A stretch of DNA of 64,000 bases from Cristatella mucedo (GCA_009760855.2 WPIO01000078.1:1089001-1153000), one strand, 5' to 3'. Shown: positions 33,240 to 46,005, numbered from the stretch's first letter. The notes: generated from the letters alone by a model not told the origin. Numbers and translations are program-made.

Positions 33240-34878
33240 CAAGAGTGGAGCGCCTTACCCCTGGGCTAAGTCCCAGGATAGTGCACGCAGAGATGGACTG
33301 ACGCCTTTTAATTCCAGCAGAAGGAACCGGGCCGGAGTGACCGCCACGCTGGCTAAAAAATGACCAAGCCTGTCAGCGTGTGGGTCTGCTGATCTCCACC
33401 AGAAGAGGGTGGTGGCTGGGCAAGTCGGGCGCAGTACGGTACCGAAGGGGGCAGGGTGGCACATGTCCCCGGATGTTGGGTTAGGGGCACTGGATGGGGG
33501 CGTGCCAAAATGGGTACTCGCAACCTGGAGATTATCCTTCAGTCAGCCAACGGTGGCCCGGAATACATGCGAAGCAATTGCAAAGTACCACAGGCTCTAT
33601 ATTAGATCTGAGGGAATTCGATTTCAACCCCGTTAAGTTTCCATCAGCTTTGTCAATACGGGAAAGATTTGAGCGAATAGAACGCTACGCTTGATACGGG
33701 AAACGCAACTGCTGACGTGTAACTATTCCAAGTAAATCTTGAGGTCAGAGGACCCAGTTTTTTAATAATGAACCAGTAGTTTGTGAAGTAACAATCTGGC
33801 TGGAGATTTATTTTAAGATAACATATCTAATCACCGACTGCGTACGTTAGGGAAGAGAAGGAGTGAGGTCAGAAAAAATCAGGCTTGCAAGACAGCGAAG
33901 AGTGTGGGCGTAATAGTCAATCGGATCGTGGGATCGGGCCATAATATATCTATTGATATCATTGTCAAGCCAAACTGGCAAATAATTTTTTGGACACAGA
34001 AGATGAGCTCTATAAATCCTAGGGTGGTTGGCCTTACGTAAGTAATACCAAGGCTGAATATATGTTACGCAGCATCGCTGCTGGAGTACGACAGCCTTAT
34101 TCATATGACTGACCTTGGCAAACCGTGGCTGTACTGGAGCTCTGTACATGACAGCTCCGTGTCAGTGGTTACCGTCAAGAAATAGTAAAACATATTTCTA
34201 TTCTGGTGCAACACACTTGATATAGCTGCTACTTACTCTCGGAGGTTGCAAAGGCATGCAATCTAATCTACATGGAATTTCTATAAGGAATGGCATACAC
34301 AAATTTTGTTAAGGATTTGTCGACTCCTCCGACTCTTCTACCAGCATTAAACCTGAAGTCCCACTAGTAAGAGATCAGAGCGTCTACTATTTGGTTTAGA
34401 TCTTGAGCAATCTATTATAGATGACTTTTTCCTTAGCGTTACTAGTTTTCCGCTGACTGCGTATAAAAAAAATTGAGGTCGGAACTTACAGGTAACCAGA
34501 CTCACCAGACCATTGCAAGCATTATCGCATCACGATGAAGATGTAAGGCACCACATTTACCTTTCTGATAATTTTGTTCAATCAAAAGATCAATACCTCT
34601 ACTCAAGAATATAAATAATTGCTTAGGCCTAACTATTACCCTAGCTTAGCTGCATTTGGCTGCTATGAGCATGCTGGGTCAGAAATAAAAAAAATTGGTA
34701 TTTACCAATTGCAGCCAGAATGTTACTATTTGCATTAGCAATCACTAAGCAAATTAAAGGCAATACAAATGATCTTAATTTTGACAAATTCATAAAATTT
34801 AGCGCAATCATTCAAATAGTGACTAAATGACCAACCTTGTAACATCTCTATTGGTGAGAAATTAACCATACGGTCATT
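33240..34878. other. Unassigned stretch
   Basis: No gene or known repeat recognised. A 100-codon open frame on the minus strand (33847-34149) has no resemblance. Confidence 0.4.
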
Positions 34879-34884
34879 CTAGCA

Positions 34885-34975
34885 CTAAATCTTTCTTTGC
34901 AGCAAATGTAAAGCGCCTAAAGAGAGATTAAGTTCTTTGAGGGCACTTTATCAAGTGTATTATTATTATTATTAC
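34885..34975 (+). mobile_element. LINE A 3' tail
   Basis: TTTGCAGCAAATGTAAAGCG CC, AGAGATTAAGTTCTTTGAGG GCACTTTATCAAGTG, (TTA)n. Confidence 0.9.
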
Positions 34976-35229
34976 AAATTCGCCTTTGACCTTGTTCACT
35001 GGAAGTTTGGCGAAATACAATTGCCCTTTCACTATCTCAATCTCCAAGGTTCAATAGCAGTCATTTGCCATCCATGTCCGTGTCCGGTGATTAATGGCCG
35101 GTGTGTAATAAATAGTGCCGCTAAGACATTGAGCAGTGAGTATGCGGAGCTCTACTGCATTGCGTACCTAGCTAATTAACACTCCGTCATAACATGTACT
35201 TATATGGTATAATTAATATAAAGGTAAGC

Positions 35230-35310
35230 ACTATGTGTACATCCGTATGGCATGTGCGTGCGTGTGTGCGTGTGTGCGTGCCTGTGTGTGTTGTGTGTCT
35301 GTGCATTTGT
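35230..35310. repeat. GT-rich simple repeat
   Basis: Repeated GTGCGTGTGTGCGTGTGT words around 35255-35305. Confidence 0.85.
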
Positions 35311-35394
35311 TCATACAGGCCATGGTAATCGTCACCGAATGCTAGCTACAATTAGCTGCGGCTCCATCACACCATAAGAACGCAAGTGCAAAAG

Positions 35395-36390
35395 AAATAA
35401 TAATAATCATAACAATGAGATCATTGTATTGTGCTATCTGAGAACGAAGTTTCTCACTAAGCACTTTCAGTATGCTGTTAAGCAGGTGTGTCAATATTGT
35501 TAGTGATAAGATGCACACAGTGTCAGCACGCATGAGCAAACAGCGGAAAATTTGCACGGACCCTGCAAATGTTATGAAGAAAAGACGCGTTTTTAGCTTC
35601 CATTTAAATTTCAAATCAGGTGTCTTCGTGTCGTCAGTCGGTAGTGAGTTCAATGCTTTCGAAGCATACAATTTAAAGGCAGGATCTATGCACGATTTGA
35701 GGTTGGTTCTAGGCACAGCTAAACGACTTGAGTCAAAAGATGAAGGCGTGATGCCTGGCCTGAATGAAAACTAGTTTGGATAAGAAGGCTAACGCAAGAG
35801 AATGAAGGGACCTAAAAGTGAGTGACTAGACCTTGAAGTTGCAAGGCTGCTTGATTGGGAGCTTTGGCAAGTCGGTGAGAAGTGGGGTGTGATGTACTGA
35901 CTGCAACCTCATGAAAAACAAGACTAGACTAGGTGAGTTGCGAGCCGAGTTGTAAAGGCATTATTGCACCGGCCTGAAGAACTGCAAGTACTGAGTTATA
36001 GAAGTCGAGAAGGGATGTCAAAAATCTACAGATCGACCCGGGTGCGCTGTTCCTGTCTAAGCAGGTTCAATTTTTTTGCAAAGCTACGTAGCTGCAATTA
36101 GGCAGACATGACTTTGGAGCTGATGTGGACGTCTAGGGAAAGGTCACTTTGAAACAGGACACCTATACTTTGTGCAGATGTCACAGGAGTTATGCTGGCC
36201 GAGAACTTGTTTGAGGAAGCATTTTCAGATTCCGACTTACTTTACGTTTGTCCATCACTGATCAATTGATTTTTTATCATCATTTGATTTGAAAAATTCT
36301 CCTGCCATCCAATTGCGAATGTTAGCAAAAAATGCAGCACGGGTGTTAGGAGAGTTGGAAAATCCGGAAGGCATGGAGGATCGAAAACAG
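35395..36390 (-). mobile_element. LINE A copy, old and diverged, about 1 kb
   Basis: The hairpin tail is decayed (GCTATCTGAGAACGAAGTTT). Minus-strand coding traces run PRTNLKSCIDPAFKLYASKA, LNSLPTDDTKTPDLKFKWKL, then upstream LDFYNS-like and antisense of SAISP/NDDK blocks to 36390 (cf. TTTTATCATCATTTGATTTG, TGCTGCCATCCA-like). It is colinear with the copy at 37113-38797. Confidence 0.8.
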
Positions 36391-36394
36391 GTAT

Positions 36395-36475
36395 AATATT
36401 ATTATTATTATTATTGAAAATAATGTATTCGCCTAGCACTCTCAGAGAATGTTATGTCTTTCTAAGGTTTATCTG
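36395..36475 (-). mobile_element. LINE A 3' tail
   Basis: (ATT)n, AATGTATTCGCCTAGCACTC TCAGAGAATGTTATGTCTTT C. Confidence 0.75.
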
Positions 36476-36584
36476 GCTTCTTTCTTTACTTATGCCGTAA
36501 TCGAGGCAAGCAGGAACAGCTGTATACCATATTCATAGAAATAAATGTGCCTGTGCCATAATTAATAGTATTCTTTTGCTCAGG

Positions 36585-36800
36585 CCTACCAATCTAAATT
36601 ATATGCCATCAAGACCTTTTATCGCATCACCCGCTCTTCTGACTCACGTCGTTTGTTTGGGCCTTTCATTAAATTCAAAGTCTTTTAGAAACCGTGCTTT
36701 CCGGTGGACCTACACTCCCAAAGCCCGAAACTCGCTACCGGCTAACATCATCACGTCGCCCCCTAATTCGAAGACAATCAAAGCAATTGTCCTTTAGGTG
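36585..36800 (+). mobile_element. LINE A coding remnant
   Basis: LNSKSFRNRAFRWTYTPKAR then NSLPANIITSPPNSKTIKAI match [21 protein letters not shown] and the following segment. Confidence 0.7.
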
Positions 36801-36864
36801 CTTTTTCACTCTGACATGTTGAATTATACGTCCAAAGAATTGGCAAGATTCCTTTTCAGCCTTT

Positions 36865-37112
36865 ATTCACAGCATCCCTTGACTTTATCACATTTAAAAA
36901 GAACTTAAAACACACCTATTTAGGACAGCATTTGTGGGTCCCTGTTATTCGTCCTTTGTGTGCTTATGCGTGCTGACACTGTGCATGCTGCCACTAACCA
37001 CACTTGCAAGCTGACCCTGTGCATGTCACCCCCAACCATGTCATTCATGTTGTTTACCAAGCATGTGATTACTCACCATTTAATCGCGTTTCCCTTTGCA
37101 GCAAATGTAAAG
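36865..37112 (+). mobile_element. LINE A 3' end
   Basis: ACAGCATCCCTTGACTTTAT CACATTTAAAAAGAACTTAA, the UTR, then GCAAATGTAAAGCATATAAT where the hairpin is missing. It abuts the next element tail-to-tail. Confidence 0.83.
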
Positions 37113-38797
37113 CATATAATAATAATAATAATAATAATAATGTACTTGATAAAGCGCCCTCGGAGAACTTAATCTCTTTCTAGGCGCTTTACAATTGCTG
37201 CAAAGGGAAATGCAATTGAATGTAAGTAAAATCATGCTTGAAAAACAAAAAAATGAATAACATGGTTAGGGGTAACATGCACAGGGTCAGCATGCAAGTG
37301 TGGTTACTGGCAGCATGCACAGTGTCAGCACGCATAAGCACATCAAGGACGAATCACAGGGACCCACTAAATGCTGTCCTAAATAGGTGTGTCTTTAAGT
37401 TCCTTTTAAATGTGGTCAGGTCAGGGGATGTTCTGACGCAGGTCGGGAGGGAGTTCCAGGCTTTGGGAGCATACGAACTAAATGCACGGTCTCCAAAGGA
37501 TTTGAGGTTTGTACGAGGTATTCCTAGACTGTTGGATTCCAAAAAGCGGGTGGTACGATGCTTGGCCTGATAGGGGAGTACGTCGGAGAGATAGACTGGA
37601 TCCATAGAATGAAGGGACCTAAAAGTGAGCGACAAAACCTTGAAGTCAATCCGTTGCTTGACTGGTAGTCAGTGCAGGTCGGCGAGAAGTGGAGTAATGT
37701 GGCAACTGCGACGCTCACGACAGACAAGCCTAGCTGCAGAGTTTTGCACTAGCTGCAATCGCCTGATCGCACATGCTGGTCGGCCAGTAAGCAGTGAGTT
37801 GCAGAAATCGAGACGAGATGTCACGAATGCATGGACCTACTTAGACGTGGTATCCTTATCTAAACAAGCCCGAATTTTAGCAATGTTATGAAGCTGAAAA
37901 TAGGCAGATTTGACTGTGGAGCTGATATGGTCGTCTAACGAGAGGTCGCTTTGGAATATGACACCTAGATTCCGAGCTGATTCGACAGGAGATATGCTGG
38001 CAGAGCCAATATTGAGAGACAGCCTTTCCAATCTCTGAATCACACTGGGTTCGCCCATAACTAGTAAGTTGGTTTTGTCATCGTTTAGTTTTAGAAAATT
38101 TGCTGCCATCCATGTGCGGATGTCATCAATGCATGCAGCAAGTGAGTTGAGAGAATTTGAGGTGCTCGAAAGCTGGGAGGGATCAAAGCAAAGGTACAAC
38201 TGAGTGTCATCCGCATAGAAGTGAAAGCCTAGATTGTGCTTGGCAATCACATCAGCAAGAGGGAGAGTATAAACCGTGAAAAGAACCGGACCTAGCCCGG
38301 AGCCCTGAGGTAGTCCATATTTCAGAGGTACTTCAGATTATCTTTCTCCATTCACGTCAATACTCTGGAGTCTCCCACTGAGATAGGACCTGAATCACTG
38401 CAGAGCAGTGCCAGTGATGCCCAGGCGAGATGAGAGGCGCTCTAGAAGAACTTTGTGATCGATGGTGTCAAAAGCTGCCGAAAGATCGAGCAAAAAAAGC
38501 AGAGACACTCTACCCATGTCTGCATTCCCTAAGTAGGTCGTTGTATACCCTAAGCAATGCTGACTCTGTCGAGTGATTAGCTCTAAAGCCAGACTGGAAC
38601 CTACTGGCAAGGTGTGAGGTTTTGATATATGAGTTCAACTGGTCTGCCACGACCCGTTCCAGTGTCTTTGATAGGAATGGTAAAAGGGAGACTGGGCGGT
38701 AGTTGCTCAAGTTCTCTTGGTCTAGTGTTGCTTTCTTGAGAAGTGGCCTGACTACAGCTTTTTTGAAAGGTGCTAGGACATGACCTGAGGCTAATGA
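37113..38797 (-). mobile_element. LINE A, longest copy, with reverse transcriptase motifs
   Basis: 5'-truncated non-LTR retrotransposon of the L2/CR1 group. In minus-strand order: [37 protein letters not shown], motif [21 protein letters not shown], motif B YGLPQGSGLGPVLF (about 38315-38260), motif C YADDTQLYL (about 38220), LKLNDDKTNLLVMGEP, AYFQLHNIAKIRACL, then the C-terminal block RSLHSMDPVYLSDVLPYQAK and FGDRAFSSYAPKAWNSLPTC. It ends with the hairpin tail and (TTA)n at 37113-37140. A frameshift near 38520 and others downstream break the frame. The catalytic YADD is kept but the protein cannot be made whole. The endonuclease domain is absent by truncation. Confidence 0.93.
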
Positions 38798-38870
38798 CAT
38801 ATTTTATAGAAAGAGATTGCGTTCTGTGAGGGCGTTTGATCAAGTGCATTATTATTATTATTGGTGAGTG
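38798..38870 (+). mobile_element. LINE A 3' tail abutting the truncated 5' end of the longer copy
   Basis: TATAGAAAGAGATTGCGTTC TGTGAGGGCGTTTGATCAAG, (TTA)n. Confidence 0.8.
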
Positions 38871-39049
38871 CATAGAAAGAGTATTTGGTGCTCTTGGCAC
38901 TATTTTCACACTAAGTATTCTAAAATTATTAGTAGGATATATTGCAAACTTTTAGGTTTCTTCAATCTCTAGCTTAGCTTGCCTATTTTTAATAGTTCCT
39001 AACAGGCATACCATCGTACAGCCGGCTCTTTTAAATCGAGTGCTTTGGC

Positions 39050-39320
39050 TGCACCTCTAACCAGCCCCCAAAGCCTTTGAAGACCGCATCTTCAGTTCAC
39101 ATGCTCCTAAAGCCTCCAGATCACACTCGATTGACACCATGACATCGCCTGACTTGATGGCATCTGAAAGAAAGTTAAAAATTCCCCATTATTCTCGGAG
39201 CTTCTTCTCCGCCAGTACGATTTTTGATTGTGTGCTTAGGCGTGCACCAACTGTATATGTTATAATCAACCAATGGACGTGCTTGATTGAAAGCACATGT
39301 AAAATCGACAGATTGTGTAC
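39050..39320 (+). mobile_element. LINE A coding remnant, diverged
   Basis: CCTTTGAAGACCGCATCTTC AGTTCACATGCTCCTAAAGC (family: FGDRAFSSYAPKAW), then CATCGCCTGACTTGATGGCA TCTG. No tail was found. Confidence 0.68.
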
Positions 39321-39705
39321 AGCTTATAAATTTAGTCCTCCTAAGGTACAGCACATTTTTTCATTGTTGGCATTTTGTTTATATATTTCTTAACACAGTT
39401 CATGGCTGAGTCGGCTAACCAAAGAGGCGGTCATTTCTATGTCATAAGATTCGATCACAAATTGTTTAGACGAGTCTAAAGAGGCCCGTCTAGTCGGTGG
39501 TTTATAAGGCTTCAGAATCTCTTCAAAATTAGAATAGACAATACTGTTTAGACGGGTGAGTATGCAAAGACATCAGAAAGCCTAGGATTGGGTGTGCATT
39601 TTCAGGCGGCAATATAGAGTGGGTAGGAAGCATCAACGACATGAAGGAGAGTCTTGCAGAGCAACGGCTTCCGGCTTGCAGTTTCAAGCTACTGCTCGAG
39701 GAGGG

Positions 39706-39985
39706 ATAATAATAATAATAATAATAATGTACTTGATAAAGCGCCCTCAGAGAACTTAATCTCTTTCTAGGCGCTTTACATTGGCTGCAAAGGGAAATGC
39801 AATTGAATGGTAAGTAAAATCAAGCTTGAAAAACAAACAAAATGAATAACATGGTTAGGGGTGACATGCACAGGGTCGGCATGCAAATGTGGTTAGTGGC
39901 AGCATGCACAGTGTCAGCACGCATAAGCACGTGAAGGACGAATCACAGGGACCCACTAAAGGCTGTCCTAAATAGAGGCGCCATC
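39706..39985 (-). mobile_element. LINE A 3' end, young-looking
   Basis: (TAA)n, CTTGATAAAGCGCCCTCAGA GAACTTAATCTCTTTCTAGG CGCTTTACA, the full 3' UTR and the ORF end (AGGGACCCACTAAAGGCTGT). The tail is nearly the same as at 37113-37390. Confidence 0.92.
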
Positions 39986-39989
39986 AATT

Positions 39990-40835
39990 TGATTAGATGA
40001 GATGCTTGCGAACAGTGAACCATCTGGGCCTAATTTCACGTTCTTCCGACGTGATGATTAATTTTCTTTTAGTCAATTTTTTCAAATAGCGGCTTTGAGG
40101 CGGCGCTCCGTTGATGCCGAGAATCAGACCAGCCTAAGAAATGGGGTAGGAATACTTTTAGAATGGCTGAAGAACCTTTCCCAATCGCTGCTTCATCGGG
40201 CGCCGGACTCAGTCTGCTTTCGGAAGAGGTTAACAAATCCCAAATTATTTTTTATCTATTTATATTAATAATAGCAAATATTACAATATATACTGGTAAT
40301 ATTAAAATTAAATGAAAATAAGTTAACTTATTATATTTTCATAACATTCTAATTTTATTAACTTATTCACATTTGCATATTTTTATTTATTACTATGTAT
40401 CTATTATTATGGCTATTATCTTTTGCCTACTGATCACTGCGGCACGAGTTGTCGGTTTATTCATGTGAGAAGAACCTCTCCCTTCTGTCGAAAGACTGCG
40501 TGAACCAGACTCGGAGAGATTCCCTATTTTAGCCTGTCGGGTCCCTCCCGAATTTAAGGTGCTTCTCCTAAAAGGCTAATTATTATTTTTAGATTTCATT
40601 TTTTAAATTCTGAAAGCTCAGCGTGCGCGTTCAGTGGAGTGTCAGCTTCAAGGAGGCCAATCGTCTTTTTAAGGAGGCGCTACTTTTTGTAGAGCTTCCA
40701 ATGGAGTATTCCCTTATGCTGCTCAAAAAGGGGCAAGGGTCAATCTAAATGTTTTCAGCGTGCAGCTCCAGACTCTGAAAATCGGACACTTCTTACCTGA
40801 GTGTCAGCAGTAGCTTCCAGGCGGAACCTGTTAAG
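39990..40835. other. Unassigned stretch
   Basis: AT-rich at 40245-40430. No gene or known repeat recognised. Confidence 0.4.
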
Positions 40836-40839
40836 GGTA

Positions 40840-40990
40840 GAGTTTACAACTTATCTAAAGTGTTACATAATAGCCAAGCTTACCAAAAGCCGCTTAGGTT
40901 GTGAGTGCACTATACAAAACTCTCCTGCCACCTTCTTCACCCACATGATCTTTATTACTTTGTGGAGTTACAGACGGAGATACATAAGCT
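40840..40990 (+). mobile_element. LINE B 3' end
   Basis: AAGCCGCTTAGGTTGTGAGT GCACTATACAAAACTCTCCT, TTGTGGAGTTACAGACGGAG ATACAT. Confidence 0.9.
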
Positions 40991-41199
40991 AGTAGTTAAG
41001 CTGAGCGCTAAAACCGTAAGAGTTAAAATAAAATTTGCTTAATGGGCCACTGTGTCTTTCGCCAAATAGATTTTGAAGTGAGGGCCAAGCTGCGCCACGG
41101 TAGAATCGCGGAGCACGTCGGTATTGGGATGCATTGTCATGCTTGCACGCGAGCGTATATTTGATCTCTATCGACGTTGCTGATAATTGGTGTGCCGTC

Positions 41200-41660
41200 G
41201 GTAAAGTGACATCTCACGTGTCACCATCCAACCGTCGTGCACAGCCGCTGGCTGAGGCATTGAACTGCGAGGTATAAGCCGGCGCACGAGAGATAGCGGC
41301 GGCGGCTGATCTTCTCGTGTATCCCGCCCGCTCGCTCCACGCAGGGCAAATAAGATAGCGCAGGCAAAACCGCCGCAGGCGTGAACGCGCGCGCTCGCGA
41401 GCGCGCTCGAGCGAGCGCGAGGCGTGCCGCGGCCGCGACGGGGTGCCAGCGGGCAGATATGAATGAGAGCCGTCGCGCGGGCCACTCTGGCGCGAGTCGA
41501 TCACGTTCTGCCTACGTCAGCGCAGTCAGCGCGCCGAGAGGAAAGATAAGGGAGCTGCGCTCAGCGCCTACCAGCTCTCTACTCCAGCGCGCAGACTCTC
41601 CCTGCCGAAGGAATAACTGCTGCTGCTTGCTTGCGACGGCCGCGCCTCGAGTTGCAATTG
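41200..41660. other. CpG-rich patch
   Basis: High CpG with GCGCGCGCTCGCGAGCGCGC near 41387. Overlapping open frames are Arg/Ser/Ala-rich and unlike known proteins. It could be a promoter. Confidence 0.4.
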
Positions 41661-41789
41661 AGTTGGCCTTAAGACAAAGTAAATGATCATTCGAACAAAT
41701 TATAATGCTTATTATTGCACACGGTGGATATGTACACAATTGTAACCGCTAGTGCAGCACTCATTTATAAGCGCCCTCTACAATCAAGT

Positions 41790-41930
41790 ATATGTGAATA
41801 TGTGTACGAATATGCATATATATAAATATAGTATATACGCGCATATATATAAATGTAAATATAAATACATGCACATATATATATATATATATATATTTAC
41901 ATTTATATGATATCTGACTGTTATATATAG
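41790..41930. repeat. AT-rich simple repeat
   Basis: ATATATATAAATATAGTATA and ACATATATATATATATATAT with related words. Confidence 0.95.
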
Positions 41931-42135
41931 CTTGCCATCACGCCCGATCCCTATCTAAGATAAGAAACTGTCTTCCTTGGTAGCTTGCAAAAAATTAAAC
42001 TGGCTCCTTAGTTCTTTCTCGGATTGATTATTGTAATTCCCTTTTGGCTGGGCTACCAAAAAAGGCAACTAGGCCACTGCAAATGGCTATGAATATGGCT
42101 GCAACGCTATTTTTTCATGTCCCATAGGTTTGACA
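41930..42135 (+). mobile_element. LINE B internal fragment
   Basis: CCATCACGCCCGATCCCTAT CTAAGATAAG, GGATTGATTATTGTAATTCC CTTTTGGCTGGGCTACC, ATGGCTATGAATATGGCTGC align with 8800-8990. Confidence 0.85.
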
Positions 42136-42164
42136 ACGCGCATTTATAAAGAGCACCCGGGAAC

Positions 42165-42480
42165 CAAATAAAAATAATACTTCTGTTTAGCGCCCCGGGA
42201 GAACTTAATGTGCTGCAAAGGAAGCGTGGTCAAAGGGTATAGGTGACAAGCACAATGTCAACAAGCATAACATGGCTAGTGACATGCACAGTGTCAACAT
42301 ATAAATGTGGTTAGTGGCAGCATGCCCAGTGCCAGCACGCATAAGCACACAAAAGAGAGATCGCGAGGATATAGCAAATACTGCGAGCAACAGGTGCATT
42401 TTTAGCTTCTTTTTAAATGCAATCATGTCAAGGGATTTTGTGACGTCAGTCGAGAGTCAGTTCCTGGCTTTGGGAGCATA
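42165..42480 (-). mobile_element. LINE A 3' end
   Basis: TTTAGCGCCCCGGGAGAACT TAATG then a jump to TGCTGCAAAGGAAGCGTGG, so the middle of the hairpin is deleted. The UTR and end of ORF (KKKLKMHLLLAVF) follow. Confidence 0.85.
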
Positions 42481-42504
42481 TCTCCAAGTCCGTACGCATA
42501 GCGA

Positions 42505-43570
42505 ATAATAATAATACATTTGACATACCGCCCTCAGGCAACTTAATTTCTTTCTAGGAACTTCACATTTGCTGCAAAGGAAGCACGATCGAATGGTTAG
42601 TGGTAGCATGCTCAATGACAACAAGCATAACATGGTTGGTGGTGACGACATTCACAGGGTCAGCATGCAAGTATAGTAAGGCAGCCAGCACGCATAAGCA
42701 CATAAAGGTCGAATCAGATGGTCCCACTAAATGCTCTCATAAATACATGCGTTTTTAGTTTCTTTTTAAATGTTGTCAAGTCAGGAGATGTCGTGACGGA
42801 AGTCGAAAGTGAGTTCCAGGCTTTGGGAGCATAGGAACTAAAGGCGCGTTCTCCAAGGATTTGAGGTTTGAACGAGGTGAAGTAAACAGCTAGATTCCGA
42901 AAAGCGGGTGGTTCGATGCTTGGCCTGGTGGGGGAGTAGATCTGAGAGATAGGCTGGAGCCAAAGAATGAAGTGACCTAAAAGTGAGCGACAAAACCTTG
43001 AAGTCGATGCATTGGTTGACTGGAAGCCAATGCAGGTCGGCGAGAAGTGGTGTCATGTGGCAACTGTGACGCTCATGACAGACGAGCCTAGCGGCAAAGT
43101 TTTGCACCAGCTGTAAGCGCCTTATTGCACAGGCTGATAGGCCAGCAAGCAGTGAGCTACAGAAGTCGAGACGGGATGTCACTATTGCATGGACCAATTT
43201 ATATATGGTATCCATGTCTAAGCAATCCCACACTTTAGCAATGTTATGTAGTTGGAAGTAGGCAGGCTTGACTGTGAGGCTGATGTGGTCGTCTAATAAA
43301 ATGTCACTTCGGGACAGGACGCCTATATTTCATGCAGATTCAACAGGAGATATGCTGACAGAGCCGATTGTGAGCGTAAGCTTTTCCAATTTCCGAATCA
43401 CACTTTATTTGCCTATAACTATTAAGTTGGTTTTACCATCATTCAATTTAAGAGAGTTTTTAGCCATTCGTGTGCGAATGCTATTATTCCGTGAAACAAG
43501 GGAGTTGAGCGAGTTCGACGTGCTGGGGGGGGGCGGCTGGGAGGAATCAAAGCAAACGTACAACTAAGTG
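42505..43570 (-). mobile_element. LINE A copy, about 1.07 kb
   Basis: Minus-strand coding: [80 protein letters not shown]. Further upstream are traces of LKLNDGKTNLIVIGK and SSTSNSLNSL. The tail has (TAA)n and a decayed hairpin (ACCGCCCTCAGGCAACTTAA). A 131-codon frame (42838-43233) is still open. The catalytic RT is absent by 5' truncation. Confidence 0.93.
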
Positions 43571-43574
43571 CCAC

Positions 43575-46005
43575 CGAGCAGCCTAACCGAGAGCAGTCTC
43601 CTCCCAGGTGACCAGCACCAGCAGTAGCATGCAGAGACAACTCCGACGCCCAGTGTAAAAGTCCGCTGCCTAGTGCACAGTCTTGAGGAAAACTGCCCTG
43701 CGATTTACCTGAGGCTGGGGCTTACTAAGCCGCCCAACCAACCATATATCAGGACCTAGCCAATTCTTAGACGTTAAAATTCGAGAAACCGTGGATAATA
43801 AATATGCTGGCAGTCATCTGGATGGCACAGCACGCTAGAGTTTCAGTAGGCATCGTGCCATTTTCCAAGGAGAAATTAATTAATTAATTAATTAAAGTAA
43901 TTCGCCCTAGTTAAAAAATAAGGCGCGACAGGCTGAATGTCCGCCTTTGACTGGAAGTTACCTCGAGCGTAGCCTCTGCTGTTGGTTGTTCACGTTCTGC
44001 TTGAGGAGTTCATGTTCTGCCGGAGACCCGCCCCCCACACAGCGAACGCAACAGATCACATCTCAACGCTGCATCTCCATGTAGGTATGTATACTCGCTT
44101 CCTCCATTCATGCATTCTGCGTATGTGCATCGTCGCTCTACACGGATTGAAAAACGCACTTCTTCTGCTGAGTGCAATTGTACAATTTCCTCCAACGCAA
44201 CTTTTGCGGCCGGGATTTATAAGGAGAAAGTCACGCAATAAGCTTAGTGTTGCATTCGTTCCCCTTCTGAATAACTGTATTTCTGTTCTAGACGGAACGG
44301 AGTCAACGATTCAGGACAAAGCCATGATACTTAATACTTAATACTTAAATATACTTAATAATACTTAAATACTTAAATTGAAAATGTACTCATGAAATTT
44401 GCTGTTGATCAAAAGTTAGCAGATGCAGAGACTATACTAGGGATGCGTTGCCGAGCGACTGTCTGCTCTGAGCTGAAACATTGCGAGCGAGACGGACAGA
44501 ACTCGCGCCCTACTTTAGTATATCGCTGAATACTCGGCTTATCTTATTAAGAGTCCCACGGTGAGCCTTTAAATAAAGCCATTTTTTAAGTTGGCTGTCA
44601 CAAGCGCTCTCTAGGAGCAATTGCGCCTTCTTTTTCTGTCAGCAAACCTCCTCTTTTCTATGGATTCAGTTTACCACAACTTTATTATAGCAGAGTCTGG
44701 CGGAAGATGGCAGACGGTTCTTCTTGGTTCAGGCCGAATTCATCGACCGCTATAGGCTGACTAAAATTCGAACTCGACGATGCGAAGTAGCATCTTCGAG
44801 GTCAGCAACTACTTTCGACTGGTCAGAGACCGACGATTCCTGCCGTGTGGCGCCCGTCGATGAGCGATGCGTGATGGAAGCAGTTCCGCATCACTTCAGC
44901 AAGATCTACGGATAACTTCAGCAAACATGCCAGCGCGTTGCCTGGAGTTTGTCAATCTCGTCAACGTCTGTATTTCCAGCTTTGAGCAAGTCAACAGCAC
45001 GCTGCATCGGAAGCAGCGGCAGTGCCGCCTTTAATTAGGCGAAATTCCCGAGTTGACTCTAATGCAGCTCTGATGCTGTTGTGCTCTCGGTGTGAAAACC
45101 TGGGTATTTACAGAAAAAACGACGTTCGGCGAACGGTAGCTTGCGCTACGCTATATCTAGCAATTTTTCCCAAGGTTGTAAGGCTATTTCCTCATTCGCT
45201 CAAACCTCAGACACGTTGAAAATTGCCACTATTCAAAACTTAAAAATTTTAAATATATGTACTCTGAAATCATGCCAAAATGACACCATAAATGGGTTAA
45301 GAAATTTTCTTCGAAATTTTCAGCTATAATGCAAATCGATTTCTCGATACCCCTAAACACAGCCCGCTATCCTGCCTGGTTACACTGTCCTCGATAACGA
45401 CGTTTTAAGTCCGGTATTTCCTTGTAAAAGCAATCGCCCTGCTCCTCGGAGTGAGCCCTCATGTTTTCCTATCGCCTGGCGAGATGGGCATCGAGGATAT
45501 AGACTTTAAAAACACTCAGCGTCACATTTAGGCACAGCTCCTTAAAAGAACCTGAACCAGATGCGTATAGTTTTCAGCCTTGGGGATTCCAGCAGCGAAC
45601 CACTGGAACGACACTCTTCTCCTCGCCGCTCCCTCCGTTTCGTTCAGCTTCTTGGGGGAATTCGTCACATTCTACGATCCTCTTTATCTGCGGTCCTAGA
45701 AAGATATCAGCTTTGACATTTGCCTCCGACAGCTGAGCAAAGACCTGTTGGAGGTATTCGAAAGCTGCCGACTCTTAATCCGAAGCCGTGACAAATTGCT
45801 CGATGAAGCCTGAAAAGATGTGCAGTGGAGGGACTGACGAGCACCTTCCGAGGATCTAACAAGTGACTTCCACTCGATGCTGTTCTTCCCTACCGAGAAC
45901 CAAGTTGCGACTTGGTGTCCCGGCGAATGTCTAACGGGCGAAGAAAGCAAAGAAACTTCGCGAAACTGCCTCGAAAGCCCACGCGCCAGGAATGAGACCA
46001 CGCCC
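43575..46005. other. Unassigned stretch
   Basis: TAAT repeats at 43878-43894 and a short AATACTTAAATACTTA repeat at 44330-44380. No gene or known family recognised. Confidence 0.4.

Noticed and set aside
41200-41686. Arg/Ala-rich ORFs on both strands
   Set aside because: CpG-rich composition effect with no homology.
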